Part shown: positions 54,601 through 64,000 of the stretch, one piece after another | How positions within the stretch are numbered: the first letter of the stretch is position 1 | How the letters are laid out: every line of letters begins with the position of its first letter | Assembly: GCA_028386065.3 (NCBI GenBank) | Contig: JAKUCV010002299.1 | Coordinates: 1-64,000, forward strand | Reading direction: 5' to 3' | Source of the DNA: Turnera subulata | Lineage: Eukaryota > Streptophyta > Magnoliopsida > Malpighiales > Passifloraceae | Length of the DNA: 64,000 nt | Notes under the pieces: model-generated | What the model saw: only the letters and a program-made list of their open reading frames with translations | What the model was told of the DNA's origin: nothing | Databases searched by the model: none | Position numbers and translations under genes: made by a program

Positions 54601-56889
54601 GGCAGAGACAAAAACTCTCGGTGGCCTATTGGCGCGACCAGTACTCACAAGCTACTATAAGGGTGAGCATTTCAAGAATAGCCTCTTTCCATCTACCTTC
54701 CTTTTGTCCAATTATTTTCTGTCCGAGTTATATTATACTATCAACTAGTATAGTAGCGTGTGTGTCACACGGCGGTCAATAATTTTTTCTATGTATTAAT
54801 ATTTATTAAAAAAGATAAATCAAAAGAGATTAAATTAAATAATAATTTCATCAAATTAAGAAAAATTGAATGATTTTTTATGCATAATAAAAAATTAATT
54901 AATTAAACAAAAAACATAGCATAAAAAATAAAGTGATTGTGAAAAATGCAACAACAATACTCACTTATATAAAAACATAAAATTCAACGGTAAATTATTT
55001 TTAGAGACTGATTTGGAGAAAAAATGTATTAATAAGGAGAGACTATTTAAATAGAGTGAAATTAATAAATCTTATTATTATCTTTTAAAAAAGATAATTT
55101 AAAAAGATAATTTGAATTAGAAAGACAACCTAATAACACTATTTTTAGAGAGATAATTCTAAAGATATAATTTAAAATAGATTATTTTGAAACTAAATAA
55201 AAATGTTAAAGACCTTGTAGCCTAAAAGATGGAATATGTAACTTATATGGAGCCACATGTCTTTTTCACAATTTTTATTTTTTTAAATTTTCATGTCTCA
55301 ATACTTCAATCATTCTTGAAACATGTCTCTGCCATTTATATATATAATAGATTATCATCATCTTTTGCACACGTAGCCTCTCCTACTACTGCTACTATCG
55401 CACTCTCTCTCTCTCTCTCCCCCTCTCTACGCCGAGTCGTGACATTTCTTCTCATCTTTACTTTTAACACACCTCGTGTTCTTTAACCAACAAAAAAGAA
55501 AAAAATTAAAAGAAGACATGAAAGCCTCCTCTTCTTCTCTTCATCTCGTGTGCTTCTTATACTTCATTACTAGCTACCAACTGGTGCAAAAGTCATGGCG
55601 TCACGGATAGATGAAGGTCTCTACTGTTTACTTGTTCTTATCTGTCCATATACATACGCCATCTACTGTTTTAATTGAGTGAGTGTATTTGACCCTTACA
55701 ATGTAATTGTTACGAAAATTTGACCCTTAGAGGACGAAAATTTTAACAATTTTCCCCCTTCTAGTTGTCATGGAATTTTTTCTCTACCCTTAGTTAAATT
55801 GAGGAGAGCTTGCATAGGATATTAAGACGGACACTCTAAACCCTAGAGTCACAGATATTTCTGTAAGAGAAAGCATGATTAAAATCCTAAAACCCAATTC
55901 AGAACAAGCAAACTTCATCATAAAAAATGCTCCGAAGACTATTGGGAAAGGATTATCGTCAAGATTTAGCCTAACACAAAGTACCTAGAAGTCGTAATCC
56001 TGTGTGCATGGCCCAAAACATTCCAACCCTTGACTATTACAGTAATGGGTTGCCTAAAGCAAGCGTGCTCTATTGATCAATGAGTGCTTCTATGGGTTAA
56101 CCTGAACCCTACGTGCCACCCATCCGTCCGCCCCAACTGCCATTTTATCCCGAGTCGCGCCTCTACGCCTAGTGGACCTTGTTGATGTCGAGCTCGGCAA
56201 GGAATACCAGCTCATCATCACCACCTACTCGGGTCTTAACCGGTACTAGGTGGGGAATATCCTCCAAAACTAATGAAATATATATAAAAAAAAAACTTAT
56301 TTTAACATGACTTTAAATATGCATATGAAGTTAAAGTCTAAATATACATATGGCTAATATTATTTTCATAATATATGTTTAAATTATGTAGTCTAAAATT
56401 ACATAATTCATCAATTACGTAAGTCTAATTTGGATTTCTTTATTTTGAGAAAATTTATTTATTTTTTATTTCAAAAAATTTATTTATTTAGTTATATTTT
56501 TATCTATGAGAAAGTTTTCCTATGTATACAAATTTGTAACCAAGTAGGGTAATGTCCATGAGGAAGGGAATAAAGATGTCAGAAAAGGAACCAACCAAGA
56601 ATATTACCATCAGTGTTAAAGCCAAAGATTATCAACAGACAGTTGAAGAGACAGAGGCCATATTGCAGCCAGAAACAGCTCCTCCTCCTACGCAGCTAGA
56701 GCCAAAGCCAATAGCTAGTATCCAAATTTACTACTACAGCCGCTCCTGAACCAAACATGGACTCTGATGATGGCTTTAAGACTGTGAACGACCACCGATC
56801 AATTTAATTGGAGGAAATAAAAAGAATTGGCAATCACATCATCCATATATAGTCCAAATCATGAAATCTATAGTCATTATTTTTTTTTT
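54601..56889. other. AT-rich intergenic spacer
   Basis: 54.77-55.2 kb is very AT-rich with AAAAAGATAATTT repeats, and 55402-55419 is a (CT)n microsatellite. 56552-56749 is a short ORF (EETEAILQPETAPPPTQL) with no recognisable domain, probably exon debris. No supported gene. Confidence 0.5.
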
Positions 56890-57140
56890 GGATTATAGCC
56901 TTTTTTAATCCTTGTGTTAGACCATAAAGTTGAAAGTCATCCTTGTATTGGTTTTGGTCTATTTTCATCCCTCTGTCCATGGGTTTTGGCTTGTTTTCAT
57001 CCCTCTAAATAGGCCAAAAAGTCGAACACAAGGATGAAAATAAGGCAACATTCACAAATAAAGGGATGAAAACAAGCCAAAATCTAATAGAGGGATGACT
57101 TCCAACTTTGAGGTCTAATACAAGGATGAAAAAACACTTT
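56890..57140. mobile_element. Foldback MITE
   Basis: The two halves are inverted copies: ATCCTTGTGTTAGACC...AAAGTTGAAAGTCATCC on the left and, reversed, ATCCTTGTATTAGACC...AAAGTTGGAAGTCATCC on the right, with GGCTTGTTTTCATCCCT in both arms. No coding capacity. Confidence 0.8.
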
Positions 57141-58935
57141 ATTCCATTTTTTTTTTCAGAGAAGCAAACAAGTGTGCAGATTGGCTTGCCAATTTTGCTT
57201 TCAATTTTCCTATTGGTGTGTATCAAATTGATCAATCCCCTGGAGGGTGTTTGTGTTCGTGCAAAACCGGCTGCAAGTGCACAGGCGCTGCTGTAGTAAA
57301 CAAGGTCGAATCACAGGGGCTGCGAAACAATACTGACCTTAGGCTCTCGATCAATTAGACTATAAACAACAAGAGTAAATAACCAATAGTGATTTGAGAG
57401 TAATGATTCAGAATATAAAAGTCAAATAAAGTAAATAACAAGAAATAAAGGAGAGTGAAATATTAAACTGAAACAATCAAGCAAACAGAATAGAAAGTAG
57501 AAAGGTGATGTCGATTAAGAGAGAAAAGCAGTGGATGGAGACCTAGGTTGTCCGGGGTTCACTACAGCGTCGCTGTCTAACTACAATTCAATGTTCTGGT
57601 ACATTAATTCGCCTACCTTGAAGGGCAACCTGACCTAAAGTGTTTATAACTACTATCACGTGTAGATATAAACCTACCCTAATTCTGGAACATCCTGCTT
57701 TCGTCAGTGAAGCTCTTCCCTAAGGCGCAGTGTCGCTGTGCCAAGCACTGTTATCCTCAACTACTCTAAAAATCTCTTTCGACAACCGGTAAGGTAGAGG
57801 TTCGATATAGAACGGTCTGAGTTTCTAGTTTCTCCGTTAGGTGCATCACTAGGGCGTTTAAGAAAGTGGTTGAGGGTGATCAAGCTACACACACTATTAA
57901 GCTCTCTATATCAAATCAAGGCAAGAACAAATTGAAAGAAACCAGAAACATAAATCATAAATTAAACATCATACTGTAGCTACATCTCTTGAACCTAGAT
58001 TGAAGAATTAGTTCATGGAGAAAGATAAAAACAATGAAAATAGTGTTGACGACATGCTTAAAATAAAAACCTAAAAACTATCACTTTTCTTCAGCTTTCA
58101 GAATTCTTCTTGCCGACTTTGATGCAGTAGCCAACGTCAACTCCAGGGTTTTGTCTCTTCCCTATTTATATGGTTAAGTTTTCAATTAAAACCCTAAGTC
58201 TTGGAGAATAAAAATCTTCATAAAAGTGGCAAATAAGTTTTCTCTCCATAGGAGGAGTGTCCAAGTGCATCCTCTGATTATTCCTAGATTGTAGGTGCAA
58301 ATCGTCCAAAATAATATTCTGGATCAGAGTTCCTTGTCGACAGCGACACTGTTGGCTGTCTGGACTGTTTCTGCAGGCAGCGGCGCTGCTAAACCAAAAA
58401 TCACTAATTAAGCTCCAAATTACGCCAAATTGCACCTGAAGGCAACCAAGGATGAGGAAAGATAGTTTTAACTGAAAAAGAAGTGATTTAACATCTAAAT
58501 GCTTGAATTTATGGTAAATGCAAGGCCAAAAAACGACAGTGTACGCTGTAAAAAGTATGTAATTTCATGCACATCAGTTTGTCGCTTTTACTGCGAATGA
58601 CCCATCAAGTTTATCAATAAATGAATTACATCTTCCTGATATTAAAAAAAATAGTCTTTATTTTAAAAATTTTAAATGGAGTTATATAATGGTCTTCCTA
58701 ATATGTCAATTAAATTTTTTTTGGCAGATAATATGTCAATTAATTACTTATATATATGAGAAGAGAGATTATTAATAAAGCACTCTTATTTTACTGCAAG
58801 ACACAAGTGTTTTTATCAAGTAAAATCCCACACACCGCAATGGACTTGGTTAATCAAGAATATTTTACTAGAATAAGAGGTCACCACGTCAAATTTGAAC
58901 AGCTACAAAATTTTTATTAAAAATGCAGAATTATA
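57141..58935. other. Intergenic, no gene seen
   Basis: Moderately GC-mixed, non-coding sequence. Small ORFs show no domain. The 57.3-58.4 kb part has the texture of a dispersed repeat, but no boundaries were found. Confidence 0.4.
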
Positions 58936-59475
58936 TAGACATAGAGCCAACTTTCATAGCAGGTCGGAATATCTTGGACTGCCATCTTGTTGCGTCAGAG
59001 GTCATTCATTCTTTAAAGTCCTCGAAGTCTAAAGCTATCATCTAGAAGCTGGACTTCCGTAAGGCTTATGATTCTGTTTCCTGGGACTATCTCCTGCAAG
59101 TGATGGACCGTATGGGGTTTGGATGTCGTTGGTTATCTTGGATAAAGACATGTTTACACTCTTCGGTCTTATCTGTGCTCATCAATGGCTCACCTTTCGG
59201 TGAATTTGTGATGCAAAAAGGGCTTAAGTAGGGTGACCCGCTATCGCCTTTTCTTTTCTTATTGGCTACTGAAGGTTTACCATCATTTTTAGACATGGCG
59301 GTGGAGCGACATTTGGTTCAACCGGTTGTGGTTAATGATATTCCTATGATGTTACTCTAGTTTGCCGATGATACACTGTTGTTCTCTACAGCTGACAGGG
59401 CGTCGCTTCTTAATCTAAAGCGGGTGTTGAGGTGTTTTGAACTTATGTCAGGTTTGAGCATTAATTTTTATAAGA

Positions 59476-59901
59476 GTGGGTTGGCAGGGCTACATATATA
59501 TGTCAGAGGCGGAGGTTAATGTTATTGCCGGAAGCTTATTATGTAAACCTGAGAAGCTACCTTTCACTTATCTTGGCTTGCCATTAGGAGAAAACATGCG
59601 ACAGGCTCAACAATGGGAGCCGGTAATCAGGAAATTTCGTTCCCGTCTACACTCATGGAAGGGTAGGTTCTTATCTTTTGCTGGCCGATTGGTCCTCTTG
59701 CGGTCAGTGCTCTCATCCCTCCCACTGTACTTCATATCTATGTTTAAGCTTCCTATTTCGGTGGCTAATAAGTTGGTCCGTATCCAAAGAGAATTCTTGT
59801 GGGGTGGCGTAGGAAGCCAAAGACGACTATGTCTTATCGCATGGTCATGGATTGCTCTCCCTAGGACAAAGGGTGGTTTGGGGGTGGAGGATTTGCTGTG
59901 A
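59476..59901 (+). pseudogene. LINE reverse transcriptase thumb fragment
   Basis: A 141-codon open stretch with LPFTYLGLPLGENMRQ, WEPVIRKFRSRLHSWKGRF, LPLYFISMFKLP and REFLWGGVGS, the conserved region after the RT catalytic core in plant L1 LINEs. Upstream and downstream frames are broken. Confidence 0.85.
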
Positions 59902-60870
59902 AAGAATCAGAGTTTACTCTTTAAGTGGCTTTGGCAGTACCATGAGCATGATGAGATGTTGTGGAGGCGACTTATCTTCGCTAAGTGTGCTGTCCCGCAG
60001 CGTTCTATGTCCGCTGCTTTTGTTCTACAAAGGCTTCGTCTGTATGGTGAAATATTGTTAAGAGCGGCGAGTCACAAGGGCAGTACGACCAGTCATTACA
60101 GGATGGTCTGTCGCTACGGATTGGGGATGGGCGACGGGCACTTTTTTGAGCTGATCCTTGGTCTCCTTTGGGGTGTTTGAGAGATAGATATCAAGGCTTG
60201 TTTCGGTGTTCAACTTTTCAGGAGGCCACCTTGTGGGAGGTTCATCTGGGTGGTTTTCTAAGCCCTGCTTGTGTGACAGCATGGTCAAGGCCCCTCTACT
60301 CCTGGGAGCAGACCTCTGCCGCAACTTTCAGGTGGAGTTGGCGGAGTTACTACATGTGGAGTTGCGGGGGGACGCATGGGTTTGGTTGCAGGGGAATCAG
60401 GGTCTGTTTTCGGTACAAGAGGCCTACCGCTTCCTCACCCTTGGTGTGGTTGTGGCGCCGAAACCATTGGTGTGGCTTTCTCTGGCTCCCCCATATTGAG
60501 TGTTTTATGTGGAGGCTCTTAAATGGTGGTCTGGCCGTGCGAGCGTCGCTTCTTCATCGCGGAATCTTATCTGTAGATGATGCCCTTTGTCCCTTGTGTA
60601 GGACAACGACGGAGGACGAGAACCACCTTTTTCTTCACTGTACGGTCACGGTGTCTTTGTGGCAGAGGTTATGTCGTTGGTAGGGGATCCTTTGGGTACC
60701 GCCGGGTGATGTTAGTGCATGGTTTGTTCAATGGCCCTCACTAGCAGGTGTACAACGGGCACAACAATCTTGGGTGCTGCTTGGGATGGCCATGTTATGG
60801 TCCATATGGCTCTCTCGAAATGCTGTGATATTTTCTGCTAGAACATTCTCAGGCGAGGCCCTTTTTGATA

Positions 60871-62653
60871 GGTTAAAAAGTTTTTCCTGTCCTTTCACTT
60901 TGTCCATTTCACAATTGTTGTCCCTCTACGTTTATTTTCACGCATGGTGTCCCTAAACTTACGATTTACCGAGTCATCTCGTACATTTTACCCATTATCC
61001 CATTATAGCAGGTTAACTGTTGTAGTGTTGACACGTGTTATATAGGGCCCCGCAAGTAACTTTTTTTAACTTTACTTCTATTTTCCATTTTCCTTCTCCG
61101 TAATTTAATTTCTTAAATTTTTTAAAATTAAAATAAATTAGTTTTATATAATAATAAAAAGTAAATAAATCGTCAAAAAACATGTGCTGAATCTTTATTT
61201 ACTTGTCTTCTATTTTAATTTTTTAAATTCCTTTTTTTGAATAAGTAAATTATTTCTTTTTTCTTCACTATAATTTTACCAAAAGTATGGTAAGAGATGT
61301 GCTGAATCTTTATTTACTTATCTTTTATGATAAATTTTTAAATGATAACTCTTACCAGATGACTTTTTTTTTTTTTCTAATATCGTATATAGCTTTTATC
61401 TCCCTTTTGACTCATTCCCATCCAAGAAAACCAACTCAACAATCAACACTACACACGAACCGAATCCAAATCTAAAATCCATCCCTAATTTCATCTCCAT
61501 CCTACCAAATCATCATCATCAGCCCACCTATTCTTCTGCCGCATCCAAGATCTGGGACAAAGATGAATTCAAAAAGGAAATAACACACGCAGCCTTTGGA
61601 AGCAACAACAAAAGCCTGCAATTAATATAATAAATGCCTTTATTTTCTTTTCTAGGGTTTTAATTCTTCCACAAAACCAAATTTCCTCATCCTACACCTA
61701 AATCTAACAAAAAAATCTCGGTGCATGGCTGAAGACACGACCCCCCCAAAACCTAAACTCACACACAACTCACTATGCATTCTTCCACATGTCCTTCGGT
61801 GTCAACCCTCCCCTCCCCTGCCGCCTCCTCCTCCCCCTTCTTTGCAGCAAAACGCACCTCGCCGCCGCGACCGGGACTCAATAGAGAGAGTTGGGACTTG
61901 CTGGTGATGGAGCGGCCACCTATCTCCTTATCAAGCTATTGGAGTATGATCCAGTGTCGGATCTTGATGAGGAGGATGGATTGGCGGCAGTAATCCCAGA
62001 GAGAAAACAAGTGGGCATTAGTTGGAGGAGGGGAAAACAAAATGATAAATCAAAGAGGGGAAGGGAGTACAAAACAGATCTGCCAAAACAAGTGATCATA
62101 AGTGTGTTTGGATTAAAAAAATTAGTGAAAAATTGTAAAACTAAAAGAAAGAGAGAGTGCGAGAGGTGGGCGGTGGTTGAGGGTTGATGTTAGGGTGGTG
62201 GTTAGGGATTGATGTTGGGGTGTTGGTTTCTTTCACATTGTGGTTGATCAACTGGTTAGATTTTTCTTTCCCGAAAACCTACGTTAAGATCTGTTGGGTA
62301 ATTACTTATTTTGGTAAAGATAATTACTAGGTGGTGTAAAGATAATCAGAAAATTGTTTTTTTTTTTCAAACAAAAAGATTTAGTTATTTTTTAAAAAAA
62401 AAACCTTAAAAACCGAAATTGAATTTTAGAAGGATCTGAGTTTTGAAAAAATAAAATTGATTAAAAAAATAGACTGCATGTGGGGCCTACTAAATACGTG
62501 TCTGCACAATAGTTACTCACCGGCTATAGAGAGTAAAATGGACAACAAGTCCCGGTCAATCAAGAGTCAAGGGACACCATGAGTGAAAAAAAACGAATAG
62601 AGACAATAAATACAAATTCGATTAAGTAGAGGAACACGAAAAACTTTTTTACC
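60871..62653. mobile_element. Mutator-like (MULE) element, 1783 bp, nested in the LINE
   Basis: Ends are GGTTAAAAAGTTTTTC and, reversed, GGTAAAAAAGTTTTTC, and similarity of the inverted ends runs for about 190 bp (CATGGTGTCCCT, GACACGT and GGCCCC motifs occur in both arms). It is flanked by the 10-bp TSD CTTTTTGATA (60861-60870, 62654-62663). Long TIRs and a 9-11 bp TSD are the Mutator pattern. There is no transposase. The centre (61.73-62.05 kb) is a GC-richer, protein-like segment (LAGDGAATYLLIKLLEYDP) unlike the flanking AT-rich arms, which might be captured host sequence. Confidence 0.9.
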
Positions 62654-62966
62654 CTTTTTGATATCATTTTGAGTAGGGGGGCCTTCTGGTGGTATAAACT
62701 CCTTCACCCTCAATTCCCATATAATGTTGGGGCTGTCATGGCATCGGCGGAGACGTTCAAAAACTGGGGCAATGGCACGCCTTGCATCGTTCGATATGCC
62801 CAGTGATTGTTGTGTGTTTGTCTTTATTGGTGTATTTCTCTAGTTTTTTTGGGGAGCTATTTCCTGTGTTGTTTCGGATATTCTAACGACATTTGTACAG
62901 CTAACTATTAAGCAATAAAGTTCTCACGATTATTATCAAAAAAAAAAAAATGTAGACATAGAGCCA

Positions 62967-64000
62967 CATGCCCTCCACTCCACACAAACCAGTAGTAAGG
63001 GTAACATGAGTTAGAGGTAATTTGGTGGCAAGCTGTTCATGATTTCATTTCAAATCAAAGGTTTAAATCCCTACTTTTACACTGTTTTTTGCTTAATTTT
63101 GAACCCGAGCCACTGATCAAGAGTGAATGAAGTGACCAGCATAACCAACATATGCATGCGTGGGGGTAAGAACTTCAGGGTGCGTTAGTTTCGGCGGCCC
63201 ATGTTCACGCGGGCCTGGACTTTTTGGTTTTTGGAAAATTTTCCATTTCTGAATACATACAGAGGAGAGTTGGAGAACAAAAATGGTATTTTGTATTACG
63301 CCAACGTCGTATCTAACATTGCCTTAAATCTTCTGATGGTTCCTGTTATTGCATGAGGATTGTTGTTGTTCCTCTGCACCGGCTGAGACATATATAATTA
63401 TAATTATAACAACTATAAATTAAAATTGGCATTTAGAAATAACTCCTGATCTCAATCCACGGCCTGCTGTTCCTGGATTATTGTTGTAAATTATAATTTG
63501 CTCTCTCACTCCACAAAAAAACAAGAGCTTTTGGCAGCCATTTTTTTTTTTTGGTAGAATTTTGGCAGCCATTTTGACTGAATATATCGCGTCAAAGTTG
63601 ACCTTTAATTTCTTTTGAATTTTAGCATCAAAATTTCTTTTGAATTATTTGTTTTTTCTTTTTTGAGAATTCTTTTTGGTTTATTTGTTGGATTGTCATA
63701 ATCCGCACAATTGAGTGATGGTGTCCTGTAAATTACTCAACATTTCGGTGCGTTTGCTTTTGATTCTATACTTGTTTACCATAAGCTTGGTTTTATTACT
63801 GATTTGTCAGAGATTCGACAATCAGAAAAGTTTATTTAGCTATAACTAGTGTTGGAAAATTATGTAAATGAATGCGCAATGTTGAAAATTACTCAACAGT
63901 TTCCTTGTATTTAAATAGTTTCGGTTACTGATTTATTGAGGCTATTACCGGTGAATCTCCTTTTATTAGACAAAACATATATGTAAATGTTGCCCCTGAA
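62967..64000. other. Intergenic, no gene seen
   Basis: AT-rich spacer. TTGGTGGCAAGCTGTTC and GGTTTAAATCCC at 63.03-63.07 kb weakly recall SINE A and B boxes. Nothing else recognisable to the window end. Confidence 0.4.

Larger units (their letters stand above)
58950..62950 (+). mobile_element. 5'-truncated LINE interrupted by a Mutator-like element
   Basis: The 14-bp TSD TAGACATAGAGCCA (58936-58949, 62953-62966) and a 13-base A run (62938-62950) delimit it. It starts inside the reverse transcriptase (TFIAGRNILDC), typical of 5' truncation. RT debris follows: KLDFRKAYDSVSW, GDPLSPFLF and the catalytic FADDTLLF, with stops near 59043, 59228 and 59359. The thumb-like region is open at 59476-59901. 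The zf-RVT motif CPLCRTTTEDENHLFLHC is at about 60590-60640. The LINE stops at 60870 and resumes at 62654 after a nested insertion. Confidence 0.92.

Overview
The window looks like nuclear DNA of a flowering plant, almost certainly a eudicot. It is AT-rich, with a few plant genes separated by dense transposable elements: LTR retrotransposons, L1-type LINEs, hAT-like and Mutator-like DNA elements and MITEs. No tRNA, rRNA or CRISPR array could be supported.

Layout. 1-2839: probable Ty3/gypsy solo LTR carrying a tandem hairpin array. 2840-6990: a decayed Ty1/copia element. 7-10 kb: short SINE- and MITE-like repeats. 10083-12641: an intact intronless P-class PPR gene. 12.6-17.3 kb: intergenic. 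17300-23458: a second copy of the same copia family with LTRs, primer-site-like leader and target-site duplication (TSD). 25455-25919: an NF-YB4/5-type transcription factor. 29060-31147 (minus): a predicted three-exon gene of unknown function. 32312-35230 (minus): cyclin H, 13 coding exons. 36004-39398: a gypsy element with gag, protease and a chromodomain but no polymerase or integrase. 39.4-40.2 kb: a TIR element. 40447-42920: a LINE reduced to ORF1 plus a tail. 43.2-47.3 kb (minus): gene debris, namely an unidentified coding remnant split by a hAT-like element and a broken piece of NRPE1 (RNA polymerase V largest subunit). 48.56-54.6 kb (minus): a near full-length dead LINE. 56.9-57.1 kb: a foldback MITE. 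58950-62950: a 5'-truncated LINE carrying a nested Mutator-like element.

The genes are single units, not an operon. The likely working ones are an organellar RNA-binding protein (PPR), a CCAAT-binding transcription factor subunit, and the cyclin of the CDK-activating kinase/TFIIH. The rest is mainly a record of insertions, several with clear TSDs that allow relative dating.

The least expected signal is structural. Both copia copies are studded, on one strand only, with small perfect hairpins of the form stem-C-YNGAA-G-stem, and the solo LTR holds eight tandem hairpins whose stems change in compensating pairs. Both copia copies also carry, antisense and at the same internal site, a conserved ORF of about 100 codons next to a LINE endonuclease fragment. 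Positions were read by eye; family names rest on recognised motifs, not on a search.
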